A DNA stretch of 64,000 nucleotides from Pseudofabraea citricarpa. Lineage: Eukaryota; Ascomycota; Leotiomycetes; Helotiales; Dermateaceae. A program made the translations under genes and the position numbers. The stretch is taken from positions 620,001 to 684,000 of the forward strand of contig JAPWGK010000008.1 of NCBI GenBank assembly GCA_029641185.1. Direction: 5' to 3'. Below the pieces are notes generated by a model. It did not search any database. It was not told the DNA's origin and saw nothing but the letters and a program-made list of their open reading frames with translations. Shown here piece by piece: positions 23,715 through 34,672 of this stretch; within the stretch, counting starts at the first letter, position 1, and each line of letters begins with the position of its first letter.

Positions 23715-26700
23715 TTAATGCCCCTCTCCCGGTGCAACAACCTTTACACTTCTCCTTCTCTCCATTCCAGCACCTTGTCCCAAAGCCAGAGCGACCCTCA
23801 CACCTTCAACCGCTTTGCTTTGCGTCACTTCCCTCGCATCTCTTCTTACGCTCACACTTCTTGTTTTGCCTCTCGAAACCGAGCTCTCTTTCATGAGCTT
23901 ATCTAGCTCCTTTGCTTTCAAGGCTCGTTTCTCACTTTCACGCTGCTCACGCCATGGCCCTGGAAGACATGGATGTAAGCAACCATCTAGAGGACACGAA
24001 CCATCAGAAGGATCATCGTGCCACGCCTGAAGACAAGCTGTATGTCCACCATGACCACATCCAGGACACAACCACCATAGAGTCAGCTGGGTTTCCGAAT
24101 CATAACCAAGATCAGTGTCTGTGTCACGATGTTGACATACAGCACAGCCATCCATTGGCGCCCGGCATCGTGGACATCGCCATACGGAGCCTGGGATCAG
24201 GGGATCATTCTCCAAAGGCTTTTGGCAGTCGGTACAAAAGTATCCGACAGATATATCAAGTTGGGAATCTTCCCATACTGACGGATATGCTGGGACGCAA
24301 ATATTTCGAAGAAGGGTTGCTTCAGTGAAGAGCTTCATGCTTTGCAAACGATGATGGTACTGTCGCAATATCGCAGCTGACTGGATCGAGTCAAGCGTCT
24401 TTGGAGGAAGCAAATGAGCCAACAGGAGAATAATTATCGATGCATTGAGGGATCCTGTCTGAGTCTCAAATTGTATTGTTCGTTGAACGAGAACCACTGG
24501 GTCGATGGGTGAAAGGATAAAATCAGGGTCATTTGCCCACGGGAGGTAATCAGTCTCGATTATTTCGGGGTCATTTGATATTTGCTCCAATAGAAGTGGT
24601 TGGATCGGAGGACTGATTTCTCCGTCTTCTGCAAACTCCTCCCGTCTGAACGATGGTTCCTGTATGATCAAAGCTGGAGGGGAAGGCCGTCTAGTAGGTG
24701 GATCATACTGAGAGTTATTAGGATTTAGTCGATCGCCTTCAACCGAATTGGATACATGAGGAGCCACCTCCGAGTCGATGCTCGGACGATGCCTAGAAGA
24801 GCTTTGAAAGCTACTCTCCCAGCTCTGCACCGCCTCTCTGAGAGTCCTTCCATTCTCTTCAACCAAGCTCTGAGCCGGATCACTATCAGAGGAACTCATA
24901 AAACGAGACTGCGAGTCACCCGAGGTTGAAAACATCGCAAAGCTCTCTCCAGAGTCATGCCGAGCGAGGTTCATTCTGTGAGGAGAGCTATTGAGTTCTG
25001 GAAAATCAAGACGCAATGGTTGCTTTCTCTGTGGGACTGGAAATGTATGTACAGGTGAGATAGACTCCAAACCATAGAAGTCGTAACCTTCAATACTAGA
25101 GTCATGTTCTGGCGATTGACTGGCTCCTGGTACAGGAATCGGACTTGGAGTCATGGAATGGGTAGGTGGAGGAAGAGCTAGTACATCATTCTCGATGTTA
25201 TGATCGTTCGCTATAGGTGTTCTCATGGTGTCTGATATATCCCTAGTACTTTTGTCTGGTACAGGCCGAACAAGTGGTGTTGTCATATTTGAGGTGCTTT
25301 CCATCTCATGGGCAACAATAGATCTACCAGCTACAGTGAGAGGGCTTTCAACGGGCGATTTTGATCGTGGAATCCTGCGAGGTGTTTCTTCGCCTCTGTC
25401 ATGTTGCTGGACACTTAGCTCCTTGTCGTCTTTCTGCACGGGTTTCTTCGGTGTCAGTCTCGATTTTCGGTGGAATTCCGCTCTTTTTATCAGTAAAAGG
25501 CCCATGGTGTACCCCAATATTCTCCAAGTCTGAGCAAGTCGATAATGGCCAACATTTTCCGCAGTTTCTGCAAAGTGATCGGTCGTTGATGAGAGCAATA
25601 CATCAGGTGTCTGCTTACTGGGCAAGATTGATTTGTTCTCAAATAGACGAGATAAATATCTGTTGGTAAGGTACTGATAAATATCTCGCTTTGCTGTAGA
25701 TGGCGCATGGCCGATGGCGATTACTTGTTGAGGGGTGTACTGCCCGGTCACCATTATAGCCTCGTCCAAACTCAAAACCTTGTGGTCAATCTTAGTCGGG
25801 GTATTGGATGTAGGAGTGCTGGTTATTCCTTGGTTAGAACGACTACTGTGTCGACCATGAGCCTTGGCTGGCCTCGGTCCCAAGAAACTTCCCACGACAT
25901 CATCTTCGGAATCGCTACGGCTGACACTTAGTTGTGGTCCACTAGGGCTTTGACTGAATCTGGTAGGTACATCGCCTGGACTAATAGATGGCCGGGGTCG
26001 TCGCGGGATTTGACGTTCTTCAAGAACCATCAGGACATCACCGGTAGGAGAGAATGCAAAGTCCGATAAACTTCGTCGGTCAATGAGCTTAGGAGCGAAG
26101 GCGACATCAGTCTGAGTAAAATGACCTTCTCTATCGACACTCCAAAGAAGATCACGAGTACTCCAGAGAAGGTCCGTGGGTGCGCTGTCCCATTGCTCTA
26201 ATTGTTTAAAAGGCATTCCAGGTCTTGCAAAGTCCCACAAGTGAACCGACGCGTTCTGGGTTTTGTTCGAGTTGGTATCATCATATACCACAGTAACTTG
26301 TGCCGCTCTTCTTCCTTGGGCGGTTGCTGACCAACATGCTGGACGCCAAGATACCCTCGATACAGGTGCTGGAGTATCAAATGAGTACTTTGGCTTTTGA
26401 TTTCTTTCGCCAGTTTTCGAGAAATCCCATACATGACAACGTTGATCATTACCACCACTAATGATATGCTCCCCATCTGGATGCCAAGCAATTGAAAAAC
26501 ATGCCTTTGTATGTGCCGACAACTTGAGTACAGGAGCAGTGGGTTTTCTCAAATCCCACTTCTGGATCACACCTGCATCTGTCGAGCATGCAAACTCAAG
26601 TCCGTTGATAGGCGACCATTGTACGTCGCGAACAGCGTCTGCATTGCCTTTGTAGGTTTGTAATGCACTGAGTACCATCCCACTACGACCCTCGGTTGCC

Positions 26701-27245
26701 CGTCTAATATCAAAGCTCTTCACAGTTCCATCTTGACTCGCTGATAATAACCAATGCGCTCTGTGGGGATTTATGGCCAGCTTGTGTACCTGCCGGGTAT
26801 GTTCATGAATTCGTAATACCTCGAGGCCCTCCCCTAACTTATTGAGATCGTAGATTGTGACTCTGCCATTTGTACCAGCAGTAAGTATACTTGTATCAAA
26901 AGCGCCATGCGACCATGCGACTGATTTTATGCTAAGGCGATCTGCAGTAGCTGCTGATATGTCGTGGCTTGTGGCATAGTTTGTGATAGTCGCCCGAAGA
27001 TCGATGTCCTCCGATATTGTCGGGCCCTCAACCTTCAAAGTCTTGAAGACCTTGGATCCAGCAATTACTGCATGTTTGCCGTCCGGCGATTGATCTAAGC
27101 AGGCAATAGGAGCACCAGCTGAGAATACCGTGTTTTGTGACGCGCTGGGTCGTAGCTGGGGGGAGTCGTTGAAGTTGTGATTGGTATTGTCATTGCTGTT
27201 GGCTGGCTGCCGAAGCAGCTTTCTCATAATGTTGCCTTTGTTCAT
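23715..27245 (-). CDS. RTC1: RTC1/SEA2-like WD40-RING protein of the SEA complex
   Basis: Homologue of yeast Rtc1/Sea2 and animal WDR24, a subunit of the vacuole-associated SEA (GATOR2) complex that controls TORC1. Single exon, 1176 residues, start at the ATG of MNKGNIMRKLL. WD40 repeats occupy about residues 50-400 (for example SVAWSHGAFDTSILTAGTNG, AINPHRAHWLLSASQDGTVK, FSIAWHPDGEHIISGGNDQR). A long Ser/Pro-rich linker follows. A C-terminal RING/zinc-ribbon lies at about residues 1005-1100, with FCTDCQKP, WRCPRC, CAVCQH, WLCPGCGHGGHTACL and CPLDGC. The last ~75 residues are basic and charged. The open frame is clean, with no sign of decay. Plus-strand open frames within it are shadows. Confidence 0.92.
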   Translation of the reverse strand: MNKGNIMRKLLRQPANSNDNTNHNFNDSPQLRPSASQNTVFSAGAPIACLDQSPDGKHAVIAGSKVFKTLKVEGPTISEDIDLRATITNYATSHDISAATADRLSIKSVAWSHGAFDTSILTAGTNGRVTIYDLNKLGEGLEVLRIHEHTRQVHKLAINPHRAHWLLSASQDGTVKSFDIRRATEGRSGMVLSALQTYKGNADAVRDVQWSPINGLEFACSTDAGVIQKWDLRKPTAPVLKLSAHTKACFSIAWHPDGEHIISGGNDQRCHVWDFSKTGERNQKPKYSFDTPAPVSRVSWRPACWSATAQGRRAAQVTVVYDDTNSNKTQNASVHLWDFARPGMPFKQLEQWDSAPTDLLWSTRDLLWSVDREGHFTQTDVAFAPKLIDRRSLSDFAFSPTGDVLMVLEERQIPRRPRPSISPGDVPTRFSQSPSGPQLSVSRSDSEDDVVGSFLGPRPAKAHGRHSSRSNQGITSTPTSNTPTKIDHKVLSLDEAIMVTGQYTPQQVIAIGHAPSTAKRDIYQYLTNRYLSRLFENKSILPSKQTPDVLLSSTTDHFAETAENVGHYRLAQTWRILGYTMGLLLIKRAEFHRKSRLTPKKPVQKDDKELSVQQHDRGEETPRRIPRSKSPVESPLTVAGRSIVAHEMESTSNMTTPLVRPVPDKSTRDISDTMRTPIANDHNIENDVLALPPPTHSMTPSPIPVPGASQSPEHDSSIEGYDFYGLESISPVHTFPVPQRKQPLRLDFPELNSSPHRMNLARHDSGESFAMFSTSGDSQSRFMSSSDSDPAQSLVEENGRTLREAVQSWESSFQSSSRHRPSIDSEVAPHVSNSVEGDRLNPNNSQYDPPTRRPSPPALIIQEPSFRREEFAEDGEISPPIQPLLLEQISNDPEIIETDYLPWANDPDFILSPIDPVVLVQRTIQFETQTGSLNASIIILLLAHLLPPKTLDSIQSAAILRQYHHRLQSMKLFTEATLLRNICVPAYPSVWEDSQLDISVGYFCTDCQKPLENDPLIPGSVWRCPRCRAPMDGCAVCQHRDTDTDLGYDSETQLTLWWLCPGCGHGGHTACLQAWHDDPSDGSCPLDGCLHPCLPGPWREQRESEKRALKAKELDKLMKESSVSRGKTRSVSVRRDAREVTQSKAVEGVRVALALGQGAGMERRRSVKVVAPGEGH

Positions 27246-27552
27246 CTTGGCAGATGTGGTTCGATAATCACGGAGGCATCTTCATGTGTGCGCATGTGTG
27301 AACAAGGAGAATTAGCTATTGAAGAGCAGTGTGTTGAGCTGGACGAGCTTCGGAGGTTATTATTCTGCCGGAGGCGGTCGGCAAGTAGTTTATCCGGACA
27401 CGACATACTTTATTAGAACTACGTATATATTCAATTCAAGGTTGTGTGTGATCCACCAGATCAGTACTTGATACTTATTAAGTTTGACAGCCTTATGAGG
27501 GTACATTTTGAATTAATACAAATTACCAGAGACATTTCTTTCCGGCAGCTTT
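27246..27552. other. Short intergenic, RTC1 promoter side
   Basis: About 300 bp between the RTC1 start and the 3' end of the unidentified minus-strand gene fragments. It should hold the RTC1 promoter. No other feature is seen. Confidence 0.5.
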
Positions 27553-29012
27553 TCATCTTAATTTAAGACAGTCACTAGTAGCCTCGGAGACTTTCCTCTG
27601 TGCATAAGCAGCCTTCTCTTTTTCAATCCCAGCCTCCAGAACTGCTCTGCAACGTCGAGACTGTTCCCACTCTGATCGATAAATTAGCTGGTTTATTTCC
27701 TGTCAATTTATTTCGAATGTATTGAGAAAGAAATGGATGAATTTAAACAGAACAGTTTTGCTTACTTCGCGAATCCTAAAGTCCTTCTGTGTCTAGTGAC
27801 GTCTAGCTACAAGATTGCTGTTATAATCTTGTTTGATGGCACCTTTGGCTTTATTTTTCTATGATACGTTAGCATAGTGACCCTTGAAAATAAAGAAACA
27901 TGCCTCTCTGGTTTCAGCAGAATTTGAAAGACGTTTTCCGTTCTGATTTCGATTTGACACGGTTTGGTTGGATAACGCTGGTGCTTTAGAGACACAGATT
28001 TCTTTTTTACTAGCGTTCTTCTCCTTCAATTTCTCAATATAAGACATGGAATTTTAACTTGAGATAAAGCTCCAATTTTCTTTTGTGTGCCTCGGATAAT
28101 CTTCATGCTTGGCATTGCCACTTCGTCTTGTAGAATCGAGGAGATACCAAGTAGAGTAGAGAAATATTCTAATTCTATCTTAAAGCAACACAGGGGTCTC
28201 AATGTGGCCCATCAGATGTACTTACTGAATGGGGCAGACAACAAGCAGCTTCACCTTAAAGCGTTCATAGTAGAATTGGTATGCTAGAGGTAAAATCCGA
28301 CGAAGCATCAAACGAGACAAACCTCACCGGCGATCTTCTGAGGCAATATCTAAGCCAAAGGACTTCTTTGTTAGCAAGCCGATTGATAAGGAGCAGAGAG
28401 TATGGGACATACACGATCGCGCTAGCCTACCCAAAAGACAGCAAGTTAGCATGAATCTGAACAAATAAACATCAGTACACTTGGAAGAATCCGTCCTGTG
28501 ATACAGAAATAGTTTACCTCCCCACGTCAGGAGAGATATTTCAGTTGGGCGAAGGACGTAGAGATGCATACGTTGCAGGGCTGAATTTTGGTGGATGTGT
28601 TAATGAAGAAAAGAGAAGAGAAGAGAAGAATTTCACTAGGGATGATATATTAGTAGTGTGGGGGCTACTGTTATTTTCCTCATTAGGAAAGCAACTAGGC
28701 CACCCAAAATTCTTGACGTAGCCTCTGCCACTGCATGAAAAGCTGTCAGGCAAGGAAGGAAGTCGTCCAACCCAAGTTTCCGCGCAGCAATTTCACAAAA
28801 TTTCAGCTAAAGATTTCAGAAATTCATATTTTTAGACATTGCACCTGACTAGATGCTGCTTCCCAATGATTTGGAGCAACTGAACTGGGTGCAGTCGCCG
28901 TCTTGAAGGGAGATCCTGATGCCTGAGCTTCCTCGCTTAAATCTGGGGAAGTTGTAGTACGTCAGCACGCACACTGACTAAGCGAAGCGAGCAGAAGACC
29001 TTCTGTTGTCAT
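27553..29012 (-). CDS. Unidentified multi-exon gene, possibly decayed
   Basis: Several exon-like blocks lie on the minus strand but I cannot join them into one clean frame. 5' end: ATG at 29012 reads MTTE, then an intron 28999-28943 (GTCTTC...CCCCAG, branch GCTGAC), then DLSEEAQASGSPFKTATAPS-type sequence at 28942-28845. Middle: LRPTEISLLTWGG near 28545-28515, SQDGFFQ near 28480, a 64-bp intron, then ASAIVYVPYSLLLINRLANK and LWLRYCLRRSPVR near 28425-28325, then LAYQFYYERFKVKLLVVCPI in a shifted frame near 28285-28225. 3' end: KDFRIRE (27786-27766), an intron 27765-27700, then a last exon 27699-27553 reading EINQLIYRSEWEQSRRCRAV, charged and helix-prone, to a stop. Frame changes at about 28485 and 28320 would need unrecognised introns or mean the gene is broken. 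The blocks could also belong to two adjacent small genes. Function unknown. Confidence 0.4.
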
Positions 29013-30365
29013 TCATCTTCCTATAGTTAGCACCGCACCACAATCCACGGCTAGGCTTAAAAAATATCCTATAAGGCTCTCTGTGCTAGGTAGAATAGAA
29101 CATGATGTTATAGCGTGCTCGTACTTTCGGGTGGCTTCTCATTTTCCTGTAACTTGTTATGTTAGTATCGGCTTGCTTTGCCTGGGAAAGGCGGTTGAAG
29201 TTCTTGTTTCTTTGTGATTTATCATATTTGGGTATCTGTCTACTTCTACTTACCTTGTTTTATCTTTCCTTATTGGGGAGGGGGAAAAGGACATGTTGCC
29301 AGCTTACAGAAGCATTCGTTGCGTGACGGACCAAAAGGTGAATTATAATACCCTCCAGTCAAGTGGCTTACAGAATCATTTCGTTGCGTGACGGACCAAA
29401 AGGTGAATTATAATACCCCCCAGTCAAGTAGCTACCTAGCTTACAGAAGCATTCGTTGCGTGACGGACCTAAAGTGAATTATAATACCTAGCCTCCAGTC
29501 AAGCAGCTGCATAGTTTACAGGATTGTTTCATTGCGTAACAGACCTGAAGTGAATCATAATTTCTCCTAGTCAAGTAGGTCTGATCAGTAAAAACGCGTG
29601 ACATCAAAGCAATGTTCATTATGGGTCGTACGTAGATTTTTCTTTTGTAGTGTGAAATCTTGCCGTGCCTTACAAAGCATACCAAAACCATTATACCACA
29701 TGGGGCTTTATTATACCTTTCAAGTTATTAATTGTCACGAAGCAGCCTGCACCACCAGGGGGGGGAGGCTTGCCTTAAATCTGATACGGTATCATGCTGC
29801 TCTTCCTGTCTCGATCTTCAAACGCCGATTCTTCAGCTACTGTAGCACTCTAGAATCCTTCAACAGCTATAACAGTAGTTATTCGTCCAAGCTCCAAAGG
29901 TTCAAAGCCAAGAAACTATTTTAAAAATCGTTTCATTCTTCTGTTGTGGAACCGCTATCGTTAAGCAGTAGTTTTCGGCCGCCTCAACACCATCTATTAC
30001 TTAAAAGACTAGGCAGCCCAGAAGAAACCGATCCTATTTCTGGGAGATCCGATGCAATTATACTTATAAGTATTTCTGGGGCCATTTATACAATTCCTAA
30101 CAAAGCTACTTCGAGAGCCGCCCATAATCTTATGGATCCGCCAAAAAGAATGTTGTAGAAACAGTGACTTGCTTGAGGAAACCCAGAGAAGAAGAGTGTT
30201 TATGGCTCGAAGCTGGACAGTTCGGAGGCAGGATAGGCCATAACTCGGTGAAACGGGCCGTGAGCGATTTGTGGTAGACTCTGCAGTCAATGTGTGATTG
30301 TAAACAGTGCAATCCAATCTCAAATATATCTCCTTGGTATTCCGTAAGTGCGAGCCCAGTTCTCT
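29013..30365. other. Intergenic with a tandem repeat array
   Basis: No gene is supported. The left part would be the promoter side of the unidentified minus-strand gene. The centre holds the four-copy minisatellite at 29303-29580. Open frames of about 100 codons between 29.5 and 30.3 kb on both strands have no recognisable features. Confidence 0.55.
29303..29580. repeat. Four-copy minisatellite, 64-75 bp unit
   Basis: Tandem units start at about 29303, 29367, 29440 and 29515. Each begins CTTACAGAAGCATTCGTTGC or a variant, continues with GTGACGGACC, AAGTGAATTATAATACC and ends in CAGTCAAGTAGCT. Copies 1-3 are close to each other and copy 4 is clearly diverged, so the array has aged at one end. 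It lies outside any supported gene. Confidence 0.92.
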
Positions 30366-30788
30366 TCACCCAGTACCAAACAACCGTTTTCTCCCGAACC
30401 CTCCACTCAATCCCTCAATCAGAACTGTTTCATGAAGTATAATAATACACCAGAATACCACTTGATAAGTGACCTTTCGAGTCTTATGCCTCAAGTATCT
30501 CTGCGCTACAAATGCAGCTGGCCAGCCACCCAGCAGCTCAAAAAAGTGCAATCGGTCCTCTGTAACGCGCCAACCTGCAATACGCGATTGGGATTTGTCG
30601 CGTAGATAAAGAAGGAATGTAATCGAGTTGATAAGCAGCAGGTAGGCTGTTGCAGAGAAATCGTTTGGCGGGCTGGTCTGGATGAGGGTGAGCAGCATTG
30701 GTATTAGAAGGACCAGGAGGTACAGGGTTGTCCTCGAGAACGAGAAAGGAGCGGGTGTGTACAGAAACTTTGGTTTTCTCGTCTGCAT
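30366..30788 (-). CDS. DUF1294 family small membrane protein
   Basis: Single exon, 140 residues. The N-terminus is short and basic, followed by hydrophobic segments (LYLLVLLIPMLLTLI, AYLLLINSITFLLYL). The family hallmark comes next: DKSQSRIAGWRVTEDRLHFF, ELLGGWPAAFVAQRYLRHK and KVTYQVVFWCIIIL. That pattern matches DUF1294 membrane proteins of bacteria and fungi, whose function is not established. The start is the only in-frame ATG upstream of the first hydrophobic segment. The tail ends in a short basic stretch. Confidence 0.86.
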   Translation of the reverse strand: MQTRKPKFLYTPAPFSFSRTTLYLLVLLIPMLLTLIQTSPPNDFSATAYLLLINSITFLLYLRDKSQSRIAGWRVTEDRLHFFELLGGWPAAFVAQRYLRHKTRKVTYQVVFWCIIILHETVLIEGLSGGFGRKRLFGTG

Positions 30789-31031
30789 GGTGATTGGTTG
30801 TATTTGGATCAGATTTGAGAAATGTCTTCAAGCTGGTTATGGTGAACCTTGCACCTTGCATGGCGCGGCACTGGGTCAATGTCGAGATGTTGTTACTGTA
30901 GATCTCGCATATGACGCATGTTGATGATGTTGTAGCCTCGTCGCGTCGTCTAGACAAGGCAGAATAGCCTTGCAGGCTAGCTACATTTCACGTGACTCGC
31001 GTATGCCGACGCTACAGCCTCAACTTGACGG

Positions 31032-31661
31032 CTACACATCGGTGCAACTGGCTTGGCATATCCTTGATCTCAAAGGGCGTGGCTTTCGACATGTCATCTT
31101 TTCTCTCTTTAAAAGCCTCAGTTCCTCCCAAATGGAACCGACATCTTGCACCTCGAAGTCTTGGACAATTCTCACCTCATCTCTCCCAGAATCCTTCGCC
31201 AGGTCAGCACCGCCGCAAAAACATCGATCATACAATCCCCAGTCACAGCGCAAACCCTTCATTTCCTCTGCCAACACCGGACGAGTCCTTCGATACTTTG
31301 TCACCTGCATTTGTCGACAATTCTTGCTGGATGCGAGTCTATTGCCGAAGCAATTTTGTGCCAAGTTGCGCAAAAGACTTTCCGATTCCTTCATCAGCTT
31401 ATCCATGGAGCAGCTTCCTGAAGCAGTTACAGAGCCAAGCATAAAGTCTTGAATGTTCTGGTTATCCTTACACAACAGACTTTGCTCTAGCTCGTCAAGT
31501 GACACTGCAACGTCCCGAACATGGTTCGTGCAGCTGGATGGGGCCTGTGGTGGAGGTAGTAACTTAGTCCCCGGCGCTCCGCCCAGGTGCATCTTGGCAG
31601 CCACCGTCTCCCCCCGTCTTTTAGAACAACTACGGTGCGGAGTGAAAGACAATCTTCGCAC
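31032..31661 (-). CDS. Hypothetical protein, weak support
   Basis: An uninterrupted 209-residue frame beginning MRRLSFTPHRSC. It contains DVAVSLDELEQSLLCKDNQ and MDKLMKESESLLRNLAQNC, which have a plausible helical composition, and is cysteine-rich throughout. I recognise no domain. An overlapping plus-strand frame (30970-31452, 160 codons) is less protein-like but cannot be excluded. It lies about 240 bp upstream of the DUF1294 start on the same strand. Confidence 0.35.
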   Translation of the reverse strand: MRRLSFTPHRSCSKRRGETVAAKMHLGGAPGTKLLPPPQAPSSCTNHVRDVAVSLDELEQSLLCKDNQNIQDFMLGSVTASGSCSMDKLMKESESLLRNLAQNCFGNRLASSKNCRQMQVTKYRRTRPVLAEEMKGLRCDWGLYDRCFCGGADLAKDSGRDEVRIVQDFEVQDVGSIWEELRLLKREKMTCRKPRPLRSRICQASCTDV

Positions 31662-32646
31662 ATTTGCTTGATGAAGGCTAAGGCTGGCAAGATTATTCGA
31701 AAGCGCTTGCTTATCGAAACGCTCTCAGGTCCTTGAACAAGATAAGGGAAAGTCAAAAAGAAAAGAAAGCCAAAAAAAATCATGGGTGCGGCAAGTCCGG
31801 ATCTTCAATAGCTGAGTAGCCAAGAGATCCAATGACAATTACTCCTGGGTAATAATGCAAGACTAAGTAGGCAAGCTATCGCCGGCCCCTCTGCCCAGAG
31901 ACCTAGAGATGGCTTATTTTCGTGGAAATCTTAGAGGTGACGAAAAATTAGTCAGGGTTTGCCTGGAAGCTTGCCTTGGCTGCTTGGCTATTGGACTGCC
32001 AAGTGGTATTTGCGCTTATTACTCGTCAGACTCCAGAATCTGACCTGAGCAGAGGTGACATGGCAACGCGATGTGTCAACGCTCCTTGAGAGACAACAGG
32101 ATGTGTCAACACTTTCTGAAAAGAACTCCTAAACTTGGGGTAGTAAAAGCACCCCAGGTTTTAGTCTATCGATGCCAGTTGTTGCTACTTTGTGCAAGGG
32201 ATAGATAAGCTCAAAGTCTAAACCCGAGATACTGGCACTTGCTGAACGTTTACCCTTCATCGAAAGGTATCGGTTCTATTACGGTTGGTGGTTCTCACTT
32301 TCTGCGTTGCCAAGTTGCCCTCCACGGCACAAGCTCGCCCCCTTGTAAGCAGATACTGCGGTACAAGACACTTGGCTAGATAGGGGGTAAGCCTCAAAAC
32401 GCTCCATTTTGTTCTACCGCGCTTCCAGAAGGCCTTATCTACTTGGTACCTATTCGTCCTGTAATTGGCTGTAGAGCGGCCGACTTCACTTGCCTTGGTA
32501 ATGCGATCAACACATAGCCTTCACACGGGAAGCTTATAACATCTAGTCATGTCCCCTCCATTGTTTGCCGCTCAGTCCTGCTGCATTGTCCGCTCGAGTA
32601 TCACCAACTAGCGACAATCTTGCCTCGTCGCAGCGAATAAGTCATC
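31662..32646. other. Permease promoter region
   Basis: About 1 kb without a supported gene, upstream of the plus-strand amino-acid permease and of the doubtful minus-strand frame. No convincing core element was identified. Confidence 0.5.
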
Positions 32647-34672
32647 ATGGAGAGCAAACCAGACCCCTCAAACGAGAAGGGCTCTCGCTCGAGCAGCGAC
32701 AATGTTCCCACCTATGACACCCAGACCTCGGTTGGAGTCGTCCACACAGAGCGGGAAACTCTGTCAATGGCAACGCGAATGGGTATAACTGCCGAATCAT
32801 TCAAGCGCAGAAAGGATACTGGAGAAGCAGATCAACTCGACAAGACTCTAAAACCCCGTCATCTTCAAATGATTGCGATTGGTGGATCCATCGGTGCTGG
32901 TTTCTTCGTTGGATCCGGAAGTGCATTGAGTCGTGGTGTAAGACGTCCTTCTCAGCACGACCAAAAAATCATCTGCTAACTTTTTCAGGGACCTGGTACT
33001 CTTTTGATTGATTTCTTGATAATGGGAGTCATGATTTTCAACGTCGGTGAGTAGTATTGTCCAAAGACCCTCTTCACAACGCTCGCTAATCGCTTAATCA
33101 GTTTACGCCCTGGGAGAACTTGCAGTCATGTATCCTGTTTCTGGTGGTTTCTATACTTATTCTACACGTTTCATCGATCCTTCATGGGGATTTGCTATGG
33201 GTTGGAACTATGTGAGTGATATGTTTATACCGAGACAAAAGGAGAAAAGCTAACGAGTTTAGGTTTTCCAATGGGCTATCGTTTTACCTCTCGAACTCAC
33301 CGTTGCCTCACTCACTATTGGCTACTGGAACGCAGATATATCGATCGCCGCTTGGGTAACCTTGTTTTGGGCATTCATCGTTATCGTGAACGTTTTTGGT
33401 GTCTTGGGATTTGCCGAAGAAGAGTTCTGGTCCTCGGTCCTGAAGCTCGCTGCTATTATAACTTTCATGATCATTGGATTAGTCCTAGTATTGGGCGGTG
33501 GACCTTCCACTTCAGATCCAGCCACTGGAATCTACGACAGCTACTGGGGCGCCAGACTTTGGTATGATCCAGGCGCTTTTAGAAACGGCTTCAAGGGAGT
33601 TTGCTCTGTGTTCGTGACAGCAGCCTTTGCTTTCTCGGGAACCGAATTGGTTGGATTGGCAGCTGCTGAATCCAAGAACCCTGCAAAGGCTCTTCCAGGT
33701 GCTATCAAACAAGTCTTCTGGCGTATCACTCTGTAAGTCTTCATCCAATCGAAATACTTTGCTTAACACTAATGTCGAGTAGTTTTTACGTCGTCGGTCT
33801 TCTTTTCGTCGGTCTCCTTTGCTCGTCTACTGATGATCGCTTACTTGGAGCAAACCCTCTAATCGACGTCACTGCATCGCCCTTTGTCATCATTGCCAAA
33901 GATGCAGGTCTTGCAGGCTATGATCACTTCTTAAACTTCATCATCTTGGTGTCCGTTATTTCCATTGGTAACTCTGGAGTCTACGGTGGTTCGAGAACCC
34001 TCTGTGCTCTCGCCGAGCAGGGATATGCCCCTAGATTCTTCTCTTACGTTGACAAGGCTGGACGTCCTCTGCCAGCGACCATCGCCATTCTCATCTTTGG
34101 AGGTCTTGGATATATTCAACTTAGCAGTGACGGTACCACTGTCTTCGACTGGCTGCTCGCGTTGTCTGGTCTTGCTGCTCTCTTCACTTGGGGATCCATC
34201 TGTCTTGCACACATCCGATTCCGCAGCGCATGGAAGTATCACGGCCACACGGTCGACGAGATTCCATTCAAGGCCGTCTTCGGTGTCTACGGATCATGGG
34301 TTGGACTGATTCTGATCGTCCTCGTCCTCATGGCTCAAGTAAGTTTTCTGTTCTCTTTTCCTCTTGCTATTTCTATTGCTTTTGAGCATGAGCTAACATC
34401 GACCCCTCTAGTTCTACACAGCTCTGTACCCTCTTGGAAACGATGGCGAGATCGGAACGGCTGAGGATTTCTTCAAGTCTTACCTTGCCCTCCCCGTCGT
34501 CCTCTTCTTCTGGGCTTGCGGATACCTCTGGAAACGCACTGGCTGGCTCCGCACTTCCCAAATCGATGTTGATTCTGGACGTCGTGTTGTTGATTGGGAT
34601 CGCATTAACGGCCACAAGGCTAAGGTTGCGGCTTTCCCGGCTTGGAAGCGTGTATACTATTGGTTGTTCTAG
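32647..34672 (+). CDS. Amino-acid permease, GAP1/YAT family
   Basis: Plasma-membrane proton-coupled amino-acid uptake is the family role (APC superfamily); the substrate cannot be told. Six exons: 32647-32937, 32989-33046, 33102-33211, 33263-33732, 33783-34338 and 34412-34672, giving about 581 residues. All introns are short, have GT donors and end in AG, and every phase fits. The cytosolic N-terminus is hydrophilic. TM1 carries [17 protein letters not shown], the substrate-binding glycine motif. Then come [16 protein letters not shown] and [19 protein letters not shown], then about nine further hydrophobic segments including [20 protein letters not shown]. The C-terminus ends KRVYYWLF, with the aromatic tail usual for the family. 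Nitrogen-dependent regulation is normal for the family but not shown by the sequence. Confidence 0.94.

Noticed and set aside
29303..29580. CRISPR-like array
   Set aside because: Units are directly adjacent with no unique spacers, and the genome is eukaryotic; it is a minisatellite.
30970..31452. 160-codon plus-strand frame
   Set aside because: Overlaps a longer minus-strand frame with better composition; no recognisable features.
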